NCBI GenBank assembly: GCA_041687395.1
Contig: JAWLCA010000004.1
Location: 1-64,000 of the forward strand
Source of the DNA: JAWLCA01 sp041687395
Lineage (GTDB): Bacteria > Pseudomonadota > Alphaproteobacteria > Rhodobacterales > Rhodobacteraceae
Direction of reading: 5' to 3'
DNA length: 64,000 nt
Position 1 is the stretch's first letter. Each line of letters starts with the position of its first letter. Position numbers and translations under genes: made by a program. Below the pieces are notes generated by a model. That model did no database searches. It had not been told where the DNA came from and was given only the letters and a program-made list of their open reading frames with translations. Positions 26,690 through 37,414 of this stretch are shown in pieces.

Positions 26690-27492
26690 GACGCGGCTGG
26701 TTCCTGCCGGTGGTGGCGACCCTCGGCTTCATCTTCCTCTATGCGCCGATTCTGTCGCTGATCATCTTCAGCTTCAATGAAAGCCAGCTGGTTACGGTCT
26801 GGGGGGGATTTTCAACCAAGTGGTATGGAGAGCTTTTCCGCGATCCGCAGATCCTCGGCGCGGCATGGATCAGTTTGAAGGTTGCCTTCATCAGCGCGAC
26901 CGTCGCGGTGATTCTGGGCACCCTGACCGCGTATGTGCTGATGCGCTTCGGCCGCTTCCGCAGCCGCGCGCTGCTGACCGGGATGGCCACCGCGCCGCTG
27001 GTGATGCCCGAGGTCATCACCGGTCTGTCACTGCTGTTGATGTTCGTGGGGCTGGAGCAGCTGATCGGCTGGCCCGCCGGTCGTGGCATGACGACGATCA
27101 TCATCGCGCACATTACTTTCTGCATGGCCTTCGTGGCGGTGGTGGTGCAATCGCGCCTGGCCGGGATGGACCAGAGCGTGGAAGAGGCCGCACAGGATCT
27201 GGGCGCGCGGCCGGTCCGGGTGTTCTTCGACATCACGCTGCCGATCATCGCGCCCGCCCTCGTCGCGGGCTGGCTTCTGGCCTTCACGCTCTCGCTGGAC
27301 GATCTTGTGATCGCCAGCTTCGTGACTGGCCCCGGCGCGTCGACCCTGCCGATGGTGATCTTCTCGAAGGTGCGCCTGGGCGTCAGTCCGGACGTGAACG
27401 CGCTTGCCACCATCATCATCGGACTGGTGTCGATCGGCGTCGGCATCGCGATGTGGCAGATGAGCCGGTCGATGCATCGAAACGGGCGTTGA
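26686..27492 (+). CDS. potI: Polyamine ABC transporter permease
   Basis: The 268-residue second permease has six hydrophobic segments and the loop EEAAQDLGARPVRVFFDITL that binds the ATPase. The segment LSLDDLVIASFVTGPGASTL is characteristic of PotC/PotI. It overlaps potH by four bases. The binding-protein gene follows after 118 bases that may hold its own promoter. Confidence 0.93.
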   Translation: MRRGWFLPVVATLGFIFLYAPILSLIIFSFNESQLVTVWGGFSTKWYGELFRDPQILGAAWISLKVAFISATVAVILGTLTAYVLMRFGRFRSRALLTGMATAPLVMPEVITGLSLLLMFVGLEQLIGWPAGRGMTTIIIAHITFCMAFVAVVVQSRLAGMDQSVEEAAQDLGARPVRVFFDITLPIIAPALVAGWLLAFTLSLDDLVIASFVTGPGASTLPMVIFSKVRLGVSPDVNALATIIIGLVSIGVGIAMWQMSRSMHRNGR

Positions 27493-27610
27493 CCGCGTGA
27501 TCTGGGGCTTCGATGGGCACCGTGTGTCTTCACCATTCGTTTGATCATATCCGGTTTACGATAGATCCCTGACCGGCTAGGCTGCCGAAAAACAAGGAGT
27601 CCACGGGAGA

Positions 27611-28702
27611 ATGACCATGAAATCCAAACTGATCGTTGCGCTGGCCGCAACGTCGCTGGCCGCACCAGCGATCGCACAGGACGTGGTGAACGTCTACAAC
27701 TGGTCGGACTACATCGCCGACGACACCATCGAGAAGTTCGAGGCCGAGACTGGCATTCGGGTCGTCTACGACGTCTACGACAGCAACGAGGTGCTGGAAG
27801 CGAAGCTTCTGGCCGGCAATTCCGGCTACGACATCGTCGTCCCCACCTCCAGCTTCCTGCGCCGCCAGATCGCGGCGGGCGTGTATGCACCGCTCGACTA
27901 CGACAAGCTGCCCAATGCCGAAGGGCTTGACCCCGAACTGATGGAGCGGGCCGCCGGGTACGACGAAGGCAATGCCCATGCGGTGATTTACATGTGGGGC
28001 ACCAACGGCATCGGCTACAACGTCGAGGCGGTGCGCGACCGGCTTGGCGAGGATGCACCGGTCGAAAGCTGGGATCTGATCTTCGACCCCGAGAATGCGG
28101 CGAAGCTGGCAGATTGCGGGATCACGATCCTCGACAGCCCGACCGAAATCCTGCCGATCACGCTGAATTACCTTGGTTATTCTCCGCTCAGCACCGATGA
28201 GGGCGAGCTTGAGGAAGCCGCTGCGGTGATCGAGGCGATCCGACCGCACGTCCGCTACTTCCACTCCTCGCAGTATATTTCGGACCTGGCGAATGGCGAG
28301 GTCTGTGTGTCGATCGGGTGGTCTGGGGATGTGTTCATCGCGATGGATCGGGCCGCGGAGGCGGAGACCGGTGTCGAGGTGGGCTATTCGATCCCGGAAG
28401 AAGGCACGCTGATCTGGTTCGACATGATGGCGATCCCGGCCGACGCGCCGAACCCCGAGGCGGCGCACGCGTTCATCAACTTCGTGCTGCAGCCCGAGAT
28501 CATGGCCGACATCACCAACTACGTCTACTACCCCAACGCGGTGCCGGCCTCGAACGAGATGATCGAACAGGAGATCATCGAGGACCCCAGCATCTATCCG
28601 CCCGCGGAGGTGCTGGAGCGGCTGTTCTCGGCCCCGACCTACGACCCCCGCACCGACCGGATCATCACTCGCCTGTGGACCCGGGTGCGCACCGGCCAGT
28701 GA
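27611..28702 (+). CDS. potF: Polyamine-binding periplasmic protein
   Basis: The 363-residue exported protein begins with a signal peptide (MKSKLIVALAATSLAAPAIA, cleavage before QDV). The mature start VVNVYNWSDYIADDTIEKFE is the classic PotD/PotF opening, including the tryptophan and aspartates that hold the polyamine. ATG 27617 is an alternative to 27611; GGGAGA precedes both. The placement after the permeases with a 118-base gap and a strong terminator behind (28726-28752) suggests separate tuning of binding-protein amounts. Putrescine is the likely ligand; spermidine is possible. Confidence 0.94.
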   Translation: MTMKSKLIVALAATSLAAPAIAQDVVNVYNWSDYIADDTIEKFEAETGIRVVYDVYDSNEVLEAKLLAGNSGYDIVVPTSSFLRRQIAAGVYAPLDYDKLPNAEGLDPELMERAAGYDEGNAHAVIYMWGTNGIGYNVEAVRDRLGEDAPVESWDLIFDPENAAKLADCGITILDSPTEILPITLNYLGYSPLSTDEGELEEAAAVIEAIRPHVRYFHSSQYISDLANGEVCVSIGWSGDVFIAMDRAAEAETGVEVGYSIPEEGTLIWFDMMAIPADAPNPEAAHAFINFVLQPEIMADITNYVYYPNAVPASNEMIEQEIIEDPSIYPPAEVLERLFSAPTYDPRTDRIITRLWTRVRTGQ

Positions 28703-28725
28703 TGCCAACTATCTGACCCAAAAGC

Positions 28726-28752
28726 AAAACCCGGCGCATTGTGCCGGGTTTT
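28726..28752 (+). terminator. Rho-independent terminator of the pot operon
   Basis: Arms AAAACCCGGC and GCCGGGTTTT enclose a 7-base loop, and the 3' arm ends in TTTT. It begins 24 bases after the potF stop. Confidence 0.92.
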
Positions 28753-28821
28753 CGCATTTCTGGCCAAGCGCTGCGGCGGGTGCTAGGTTGCTCGTACAGG
28801 GCCTGACCGCGAAGGGAACGG

Positions 28822-29079
28822 ATGATGGGAATCGAAAGCCTGCTGGTGATGCTGCTGGTCGGTCTGGTGGCCGGGTGGCTGGCCGGACAGATCGTGACGG
28901 GGGGCGGTTTCGGCCTTCTGGGCAACATGGTCGTGGGCGTCGTGGGGGCGTTTCTGGCGGGGGTGATCCTGCCGGTGATCGGCTTCATGCCGGGGGGTGG
29001 AATCCTGGCCGCGATAATCCACGCGACGCTTGGCGCGGTGATCCTGCTTGTGCTGATCCGGCTGGTGAAGCGGGCCTGA
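28822..29079 (+). CDS. GlsB/YeaQ/YmgE-family small membrane protein
   Basis: An 85-residue inner-membrane protein of three hydrophobic segments with the family pattern LVGLVAGWLAGQIVTGGGFG, then MVVGVVGAFLAGVI and HATLGAVILLVLIRLVKRA. This group is described as stress-response or transglycosylase-associated, with no fixed biochemical role. A start at 28825 (second ATG) is equally good. It stands alone behind the pot terminator. Confidence 0.92.
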   Translation: MMGIESLLVMLLVGLVAGWLAGQIVTGGGFGLLGNMVVGVVGAFLAGVILPVIGFMPGGGILAAIIHATLGAVILLVLIRLVKRA

Positions 29080-29099
29080 GGACCGAAATCCGACGTTCA

Positions 29100-29128
29100 C
29101 GTGCATCCGGCGTGCATATTGCGTGCAT
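29100..29128. repeat. Three CGTGCAT direct repeats with an 11-base period
   Basis: CGTGCAT occurs at 29100, 29111 and 29122, exactly 11 bases apart, so all copies face the same side of the helix. The array is just downstream of the GlsB-type gene. It looks like a small iterated protein-binding site, but no gene start lies close by. Confidence 0.55.
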
Positions 29129-29202
29129 ACGGTGATGCGCACCTTGCCTTCAAGTGCCGGAATCTCTCGTGTTCTCCAGAGACTTGGCAGAAACTCGCAG
29201 AC

Positions 29203-29220
29203 TATAGCAGATATGCTATA
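29203..29220. repeat. AT-rich 7-bp inverted repeat between convergent genes
   Basis: TATAGCA and TGCTATA face each other across GATA. It lies 12 bases beyond the end of the minus-strand gene that stops at 29232. The stem is too AT-rich and lacks a T-run for a strong terminator. Confidence 0.45.
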
Positions 29221-29231
29221 TGGAAAATTCA

Positions 29232-29786
29232 CTATGCCAGCCCCGCGTCGATGACGCGGGAACATTCGTCCACCAGCCAGGCGAAGTAATCGACCTCCAG
29301 CGAGTCGCCGGTCAGCATCAGGGCGGACAGGAATCGCAGCTTGGCGGTCGCCTCGGCCAGCGTGGCAGGGGGTGTTTCCAGCGCCTCGGCCTCGATCCTG
29401 GACAGGGTGTCGGCGGCGCGGGCGGCTGCGGCCTCCAACGCCTCGATCCGGGTGGTGTCGCGGGGGGACAGGTTGCCGGCGATGCGGCGCGCCGCGACCG
29501 GGCCGTCGGCCTGTCCCGACCGATGCAAGAGCGACATGGCGCGGCGGAAATCGGAAAAGCCGGGCGGCAGCGGGGCTACGCGGGGGGCGGCGCGGTCGGC
29601 CAGCAGCGCGTCAATTAGCGGGTCGGTCTCGGCCAGCGCGCGCGCCTCGGCCCGGCGGGCGGCAAGGCGCAGGGCGCGGTCGCGCAGACGGTTGATCCGG
29701 GCCTGTCGGGATTCGGCGCAGGCGTGGGCGGCGAGCAGCGCAGACAGGCTGGTGGCGGGGCGGTCAATGCAGGCGATGGCGCTCAT
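29232..29786 (-). CDS. Unknown 184-residue protein
   Basis: Coding character is good (GC-rich third positions, alanine- and arginine-rich helices), but no family is recognised. The N-terminal part is basic and helical (RINRLRDRALRLAARRAEAR), the middle has DPLIDALLADRAAPRVAPLP, and the C-terminus has TAKLRFLSALMLTGDSLEVD. No signal peptide, membrane segment or metal site is visible. It is convergent with the GlsB-type gene. A cytoplasmic helical protein of unknown role is all that can be said. Confidence 0.65.
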   Translation of the reverse strand: MSAIACIDRPATSLSALLAAHACAESRQARINRLRDRALRLAARRAEARALAETDPLIDALLADRAAPRVAPLPPGFSDFRRAMSLLHRSGQADGPVAARRIAGNLSPRDTTRIEALEAAAARAADTLSRIEAEALETPPATLAEATAKLRFLSALMLTGDSLEVDYFAWLVDECSRVIDAGLA

Positions 29787-29956
29787 TCAGCCCCCTTCCC
29801 GGCGCAGGGTCAGAATCGCACCGGACCTTCTGGTTCAGGGGACAAGTTACGAGACGAACCGGGCCGGAATTGGGATGAATTATGGAAAATTTGCCGCAGG
29901 TGTGAAGGAAGGGTTAACCATGGCGTGCGTCCGATCGTGGCAGGCCCACCCTTTCC

Positions 29957-30549
29957 TCACTCGCGGGAGATCCTAGCAAGCGTACTCGAAATGTCGCGTT
30001 CGCTCGGTGCTGAGGGTAGTTCCTCGCCGACTGCATAGTGCATTCGCAGCTTGCCTCGAATCAGGACCGGCAACTCACCTTGAAGGAACCTTGCCTTTGC
30101 GTCAGGCTTCACGCCGAGCGCCCGGGTAAGATCAACAAAACGACTATCTAGATCAATAATGTAGTGACCAGTCGATTGAGAAGTAGCGAACATCAAGTCA
30201 CTTAGCGTTAATTCTAGGAGGCTCGCAGCGAGTCGAACTTCTATGTGGATTCGATTTTCGACAAGGCTGACCTGTGCCGCTAACTCTTTAGAATGCTCTC
30301 CAGGTTCTGGAGAATATCCAACATATCTGTGTTGATCCTTGACGGTTGTGACAAGCTGATCGCTGGTTCCGGCTTCTATAGAAACAAGCACTTCCATTCC
30401 ATTCAGCCGAATAACCTCATCATACTCGAGGTCAGGGTATTGCATGTTCAAATTCGGCGTCAGCGCATGCCACGCGGGATAAAGAAAAATACGCGTTCTT
30501 CCATCTTGGCTCCTCGCCCAGGAAAACCTGTTACCGACAATACGCCACA

Positions 30550-30550
<1 letters not shown>
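29957..30550 (-). CDS. Unknown protein in AT-richer sequence, touching uvrB
   Basis: About 197 residues with no recognised domain. The start ATG shares a base with the uvrB stop (TGATG), so translation can be coupled. Base composition is clearly AT-richer than the neighbours (for example 30121-30240), which suggests that the segment was gained recently. The protein contains IRLNGMEVLVSIEAGTSDQL, EVRLAASLLELTLSDLMFAT and FLQGELPVLIRGKLRMHYAV, a mixed alpha/beta pattern. It has no signal peptide. Function unknown; the join to uvrB may be accidental. Confidence 0.65.
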
Positions 30551-32730
<2,180 letters not shown>

Positions 32731-32853
32731 GGGCGATTCCCTTCCAGACCTCACAGTTGGTCGCCTTTCGTTCCGGTTCAACCCCGGACGGGCCGTCTTG
32801 CCTTCGCCCCGGCCTGTCGGCTATCGTGCAGGCGCAGAAAACGGGGTGAAACG

Positions 32854-33165
32854 ATGCGCGCGAGGATCTACCAGCCGGCACGAAGCGCCACGCAGTCGGG
32901 CAGCGCCAAGACACGGCAATGGGTGCTGGACTTCGCGCCCGCCAGCGCGCGCGAGGTCGATCCACTGATGGGCTGGACCAGTTCTGGCGACACCCAGGCC
33001 CAGGTGCGCCTGCGCTTCGATAGCCGCGAGACGGCCGAGGCCTATGCGACACAGCACGGCATCGATTACACCGTCCTGACGCCCAAGGCGCGGCGCCCGA
33101 ACATCCGCCCGGGCGGCTACGGCGAGAACTTCGCCACAAACCGCCGCGGTGTATGGACACACTGA
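32854..33165 (+). CDS. NDUFS4-like NADH dehydrogenase (complex I) accessory subunit
   Basis: The 103-residue protein matches the 18-kDa ETC complex I subunit found in alphaproteobacteria and mitochondria: ARIYQPARSATQSG, WVLDFAPASAREVDPLMGW and the end RPNIRPGGYGENFATNRRG. It binds near the peripheral arm of complex I and helps its assembly or stability. It starts divergently from uvrB and overlaps the next gene by 13 bases. Confidence 0.93.
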   Translation: MRARIYQPARSATQSGSAKTRQWVLDFAPASAREVDPLMGWTSSGDTQAQVRLRFDSRETAEAYATQHGIDYTVLTPKARRPNIRPGGYGENFATNRRGVWTH

Positions 33166-33626
33166 CCCACACCATCGCACGCGAGGATCCGCGCGGCGCC
33201 GAACTGGCGCTGCTGATGGATCGTCACGCGGCGGATTGCCGCGAAGAATGCCCGCCCGAAAGCTGCCACCGGATGGACCCGGCGGATCTTGCCCGGCCCG
33301 ACATCGCGTTCTTCGTCGGGCGGGTGGGCGGCGTGCCGGTGTCGATGGGCGCGGTGATGAATCTGGGCGGCGCCGAGGGTGAGCTGAAATCCATGCACGT
33401 GCTGGCCGAATGGCGCGGCAAGGGCCTGTCGCGGCAGATGCTCGATCATCTGCTTGCCGAGGCCCGCGCGATGGGCCTGCGCCGCGTCAGCCTGGAAACC
33501 GGCGTGCAGCCGAACTTCACCTCGGCCCGCGCGCTCTACGCGCGTTCGGGGTTCATCGAGTGTCCGCCCTTTGGCAGCTACCGGCCCGATCCAGCAAGCT
33601 GCTTCATGACGCTTGCACTGACCTGA
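33153..33626 (+). CDS. GNAT-family N-acetyltransferase
   Basis: The 157-residue protein has the acetyl-CoA-binding motif A in SMHVLAEWRGKGLSRQMLDH (about residues 80-100), with the R-G-K-G-L turn of GNAT enzymes, and the motif B region ALYARSGFIECPPFGSY near the C-terminus. A cysteine-rich stretch ADCREECPPESCHRM occurs at residues 27-41. The acceptor is unknown; the form is close to small-molecule acetylases. The start lies inside the complex I subunit gene. Confidence 0.9.
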   Translation: MDTLTHTIAREDPRGAELALLMDRHAADCREECPPESCHRMDPADLARPDIAFFVGRVGGVPVSMGAVMNLGGAEGELKSMHVLAEWRGKGLSRQMLDHLLAEARAMGLRRVSLETGVQPNFTSARALYARSGFIECPPFGSYRPDPASCFMTLALT

Positions 33627-33651
33627 CCCATCGCGCAAACAGAGGCCTGAT

Positions 33652-33728
33652 GGCCCCGTAGCTCAGCTGGATAGAGCACTCGCCTTCTAAGCGAATGGCC
33701 GCAGGTTCGAGTCCTGCCGGGGTCGCCA
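33652..33728 (+). tRNA. tRNA-Arg (anticodon UCU)
   Basis: A 77-base cloverleaf with the CCA end encoded. The acceptor arm GGCCCCG pairs with CGGGGTC (one G-U), the D arm is GCTC..GAGC, the anticodon loop is CTTCTAA with UCU at its centre, and the T arm GCAGG-TTCGAGT-CCTGC is standard. It reads AGA codons. The gene stands 25 bases after the acetyltransferase stop. Confidence 0.97.
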
Positions 33729-33743
33729 TGTCGCGTCCGGAGA

Positions 33744-34745
33744 TCAGACGCCGTCGGCCACGTCGACCAGCACCGCGCCGATGCGATCACGCCCCTCGAC
33801 CGCCCTATGGGCGCGGGCAGTGTCCGCCAGCGGTACGCGCAGGGCGACGGGATGGCGCAGCGCGCCCTGATCCAGCCAGCGTGTCAGGTCTGCCGCGGCC
33901 GCAGCGCGGGCGGCGTCGGGCAGCTTGTAGACCAGCACCATCCGCAGGGTCTGGGCTGCAAACATCATCGGGTAGAACGGCAGCGCCGGCTCGGGTGCCG
34001 CCATGGACCCGTAGGCGGCGATGATGCCGTTGTCCTTCAGCACCTGGCGCGTCAGCGTCAGATTGCCGCCGAACTCAACCTCGACGATACGGTCCACCCC
34101 GCGCCCGCCGGTCGCATCGAGGATCGCGGCAGCAGCGTCGCCCTCGCGGTAGTTCACCACGTGATCGGCGCCCACCGCGCGGGCGTGTTCTGCCTTTTCC
34201 GGCCCGCTGACGGTGGCGATCACCCGCGCGCCCGACAACTTCGCCATCTGGACCGCATAGGCCCCCACGGCCCCGGCACCGCCGGTGACAAGCACATGCA
34301 GCCCCGCCACAGGCCCGTCGGCCAGCAGGCAGCGATGGGCCGTCTGTGCCGGGATCCCGAGGCAGGCGCCGTCTGCGTAGCTGGCGGCGTCGGGCAGCGG
34401 CACGGCCTGCGGGGACGGCAGGGCGACAAATTCGGCGCAACTGCCCATCGCCCGTTCCCATCCCGCGTTCCAGAGCCAGACGCGCTGCCCGATGCGGGCG
34501 GGATCGACGCCGGTGCCCGCAGCCACAATCCGCCCGGCCCCGTCGCTGTGCGGCACGATCAACGGATAGCCCAGCGGCCTGCGCGCGCCGGCGCGCAGCT
34601 TGGCGTCCGACGGGTTGGCGCCTGACACCGCCACCTGCACCAGAACTTCGCCGGGGCCCGGCTCCGGTCGCGGCAGGTCGCGCAGGGCCAGCACCTCGTC
34701 GGCCGGCCCGGCCCGGTCGTAGCATATTGCCCGCATCCGGCTCAT
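33744..34745 (-). CDS. MDR-family NADPH:quinone reductase-like oxidoreductase
   Basis: About 333 residues with the zinc-free quinone-reductase form of the MDR fold. The N-terminal GroES-like half includes VLVQVAVSGANPSDAKLRAG and VPHSDGAGRIVAAG; the nucleotide-binding half has VLVTGGAGAVGAYAVQMAKL. No structural zinc cysteines are present. The family reduces quinones or enals with NADPH, and the substrate is not known here. ATG 34745 (MSRMRAI) is a likely start; 34751 is possible. It ends 15 bases from the tRNA-Arg gene. Confidence 0.88.
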   Translation of the reverse strand: MSRMRAICYDRAGPADEVLALRDLPRPEPGPGEVLVQVAVSGANPSDAKLRAGARRPLGYPLIVPHSDGAGRIVAAGTGVDPARIGQRVWLWNAGWERAMGSCAEFVALPSPQAVPLPDAASYADGACLGIPAQTAHRCLLADGPVAGLHVLVTGGAGAVGAYAVQMAKLSGARVIATVSGPEKAEHARAVGADHVVNYREGDAAAAILDATGGRGVDRIVEVEFGGNLTLTRQVLKDNGIIAAYGSMAAPEPALPFYPMMFAAQTLRMVLVYKLPDAARAAAAADLTRWLDQGALRHPVALRVPLADTARAHRAVEGRDRIGAVLVDVADGV

Positions 34746-34813
34746 GTGCACCCCCTGTCCAGCATTTCGGACCGCAGCCTGCCCCGGCGGGCGAAGCGGT
34801 GCAAGTGCCGGGC

Positions 34814-35956
34814 TCAGTCGCCGTTCACCGAGGGCAGGATCACGGTGAAGGTGCTGCCAACCCCACGCGTGCTTTCGATCATCAACTTGCCGCGGTGCCG
34901 GTTCAAGATGTGCTTGACGATGGCGAGGCCCAGCCCGGTGCCACCCATCTCGCGCGACCGGTGGCTGTCGACACGGTAGAAGCGTTCGGTCAGACGCGGG
35001 ATGTGCATCGGGTCGATCCCCTCACCACGGTCGCTCACCTCGACGCTGATGACAGGGCCGAAGAACCCCGGCCAGCGGTCGTGGCGGGTGAGCACGACGC
35101 CCACCTGCCGGCCATTGCCGCCATACTTGATCGCGTTCTCGATCAGGTTGTGGAACACCTGAGTCAGCTGGTCGTGATCGCCCGTCACCCGGAACGGCCC
35201 GCCGTTGTCGTCCACCGCAAGGGCGATGCCGTTATCCTCGATCTGCGGGCGCAGGGCGGCCAGCGTCGTGCGGATCACGTCGATCAGGTTGATGGTCGCG
35301 CGGGGGCGCACGCGCTCGTTGGCCTCGACTTTCGAGAGCGATAGAAGATCGTCCACCAGCCGGTTCATCCGCTGCGCCTCGCGCCCCATGATTTCCAGGA
35401 ATCGCTTGCGCGCCTCTGCGTCGTCACGGGCCGCGCCCTGCAGGGTTTCGATGAACCCGGTCAGTACCGTCAGGGGTGACCGCAACTCATGGCTGACGTT
35501 GGCCACGAAGTCGCGGCGCATCTGTTCCGCTTCCTCGATATGGCTGATGTCGAGGAAACTGACCACCAGAGCGAACTCCCGCGCCGGGGGATCGAGGCGG
35601 TGAATCACCATCCGATAGGTGATCTCGGCATCGTGCGTGGTGTGGATGAACCGCGCCTCGGACCGGCCGCCGCGGGCGGCACCCTCCGGCCCAAGCGCGC
35701 GCTCCAGCGCGGCCAGCGCCTCGGGCTGGCGGATCACGGCAAAGACGGATTGGCCGATCAGGCTGCGGCCGAGCAGATCCTCGGCCTCGGGGTTGGCCAG
35801 TACGATGCGGTTGTCGCCGCGCAGCAGGATCACCGGTTCGGGCAGCGCCGCCAGCAGAAGCCGGAGGTCAGAGGATGACTGCATGATCTCCCCCTCGACC
35901 GCTGTCTGCCTGGCATCGGCCCGCTGGCCGAACCATCCCAGAAATGAATCGCTCAC
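34814..35956 (-). CDS. phoR: PhoR-type sensor histidine kinase
   Basis: The 380-residue kinase has a PAS domain (about 33-140; LLAALPEPVILLRGDNRIVL) and a HisKA domain with the phosphorylated histidine at 156 in VANVSHELRSPLTVL. An ATPase domain follows with LIENAIKYGG (N box), VSDRGEGID (G1) and GGTGLGLAIVKH (G2). No membrane helices occur in the N-terminus, unlike most PhoR proteins, so the sensor is cytoplasmic or tethered through partners. In this group PhoR governs the phosphate-starvation response, but no phoB or pst gene is nearby, so the name is by similarity. Confidence 0.85.
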   Translation of the reverse strand: MSDSFLGWFGQRADARQTAVEGEIMQSSSDLRLLLAALPEPVILLRGDNRIVLANPEAEDLLGRSLIGQSVFAVIRQPEALAALERALGPEGAARGGRSEARFIHTTHDAEITYRMVIHRLDPPAREFALVVSFLDISHIEEAEQMRRDFVANVSHELRSPLTVLTGFIETLQGAARDDAEARKRFLEIMGREAQRMNRLVDDLLSLSKVEANERVRPRATINLIDVIRTTLAALRPQIEDNGIALAVDDNGGPFRVTGDHDQLTQVFHNLIENAIKYGGNGRQVGVVLTRHDRWPGFFGPVISVEVSDRGEGIDPMHIPRLTERFYRVDSHRSREMGGTGLGLAIVKHILNRHRGKLMIESTRGVGSTFTVILPSVNGD

Positions 35957-36224
35957 GGTTCCCCCGTTTACCCGACAAGACCCCTGCTATCCGGAAGGGC
36001 CGGTGGCGTGGTCCCGACGGCACTGTCTGCGCGGCAGGAAGGCCGAATATTCCGTGTGCCGCATCGAACATCCGCGCCCGTTCCCAAGCCGCATGTGGCC
36101 CACATGGCAAAGTTTGATGTAGGTTTTGTGACGGTCCGACCAGCACTGCTTCAGGATATGCGATCATCCCACTGAAAAGGCAGGCGTATTCGACGGGGTG
36201 CGGAAACTTGGCGATGCCGGAAGT

Positions 36225-37040
36225 TCAGTTGAATCGCACCGGCAAGCGAAAGACATACCGGGAATCTGTCAGCACCGCGGGCGCGGCAGGGAATCGCCCT
36301 GCCGTCGTCACCGCCCGCAACGCCGCGCGGTCCAGTCCCTCCTGCCCGGAGCTGCCGACCACCTGTGCCGCGATCAGCCGTCCGTCGCGCGCGACCGTCA
36401 GGCTGAGGGTCACCTGACCACGGCCCGCGGCCCGCGGCCGCGCGCGGTCGATCCGCGCCCGGATCTGCCCGCCCCACTCGGAAAGAGCCGTCTGGCGTGC
36501 GGCCGCGCCCTGGCCGGACGCCTCGGCCTGTGCCTGTCTGCCCTCGGTCTGCCCGGCGCCCGCCCCCTCGGCCCGCCTGGCCGGCGCGGGGGCGGCAGGT
36601 GGCCGCGCGGGCGCTTGGAGCTTGCGCGCCGGGGGCCGTGGCGAGGCGACCACCGGCGGCGCTGTCGGCCCAACCTCCGCCACCGGCGGAACAGGGGGCG
36701 AGGCTGGCAAGGTCGGGGTGCCGTCGGTCTGGGGCAGCGGCATCGGCGGGGCCGGTGAGGAAGACGTGCGTTGGGACGGAGCGGGTTGAACAGGCAGGCT
36801 CGGCGCTGCCGCCTCTGCGGGCAGCGCGGGGGCGGGTGGGGCGGTCTGGCTCGTCGCCGGGGGGTGTTCCCACTCGGATACCATCGCGGCCAGCACCGGA
36901 TCGGTACCCGCAACCGACAAACTGGCGCTACCGCCCTCGCCCGCGCCTTCGACACTGCCCGCCGGCAGGCCCTGCCACAGTGCCACGTGCAGCGCCGTGG
37001 CAACCCCCAGAAACAGCGTGCCCTCTACCAGCACCTTCAT
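36225..37040 (-). CDS. tonB: TonB energy-transducing protein
   Basis: The 271-residue protein has an N-terminal membrane anchor (VLVEGTLFLGVATALHVALW), a long proline- and alanine-rich periplasmic spacer (about 60-180) and a C-terminal TonB domain (QIRARIDRARPRAAGRGQVT, then RDGRLIAAQVVGSSGQEGLD). It transmits the proton-motive force to outer-membrane receptors. ATG 37040 shares a base with the exbD stop. It is the last gene of the cobalamin operon, so it probably serves BtuB. Confidence 0.92.
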   Translation of the reverse strand: MKVLVEGTLFLGVATALHVALWQGLPAGSVEGAGEGGSASLSVAGTDPVLAAMVSEWEHPPATSQTAPPAPALPAEAAAPSLPVQPAPSQRTSSSPAPPMPLPQTDGTPTLPASPPVPPVAEVGPTAPPVVASPRPPARKLQAPARPPAAPAPARRAEGAGAGQTEGRQAQAEASGQGAAARQTALSEWGGQIRARIDRARPRAAGRGQVTLSLTVARDGRLIAAQVVGSSGQEGLDRAALRAVTTAGRFPAAPAVLTDSRYVFRLPVRFN

Positions 37041-37414
37041 CACTGCACCACCGTCAGATCGACCTCGGTCAGCCCCAGTGCCGACAGGCGCGCCAGCAGC
37101 CCGGCCAGATCCGCCCCCGGAAGCCCGGCATCGGCACGCAGCACCAGCCGACCCTCATGCCCCACCAGCGCGGCCAGCGCCTCGGCGTCCCGCAGGGGGC
37201 CGTAAGCCACCGCGCCATCGTCCGCGACGTGCAAGGTTGTTCCGGACGCGATCTCCTCGGCGGCCGCCGCGGCTGTTGGCGGGGTGACCGGGAACGGGTC
37301 GGGCGGGGCGATGGTGGCGGTCAGCAGGAAAAAGATCAGCAGCAGGAAGACGATGTTGATCATCGGCACGATGTTCTCGCCACGCGAACGCCGGGGGGGG
37401 GGATCTAAGGTCAT
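37040..37414 (-). CDS. exbD: ExbD-type biopolymer transport protein (second copy)
   Basis: The 124-residue protein has the ExbD layout: a short cytoplasmic start, one transmembrane helix (VPMINIVFLLLIFFLLTATI) and a periplasmic domain. The helix has asparagine (MINIV) where most ExbD proteins have the proton-carrying aspartate (MIDVV), so this copy may not carry protons. It overlaps the first exbD and the tonB gene at its ends. The two ExbD proteins may form a mixed dimer in the ExbB pore (inference). Confidence 0.88.
   Translation of the reverse strand: MTLDPPPRRSRGENIVPMINIVFLLLIFFLLTATIAPPDPFPVTPPTAAAAAEEIASGTTLHVADDGAVAYGPLRDAEALAALVGHEGRLVLRADAGLPGADLAGLLARLSALGLTEVDLTVVQ

Noticed and set aside
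29203..29220. dif-type recombination site or terminator
   Set aside because: The dyad is too short and does not have the two 11-base XerC/XerD arms; it also lacks a T-run.
33652..33728. tRNA-Arg as an integration site for an island
   Set aside because: No repeat of the tRNA 3' end was seen downstream and the neighbours are core-type genes.
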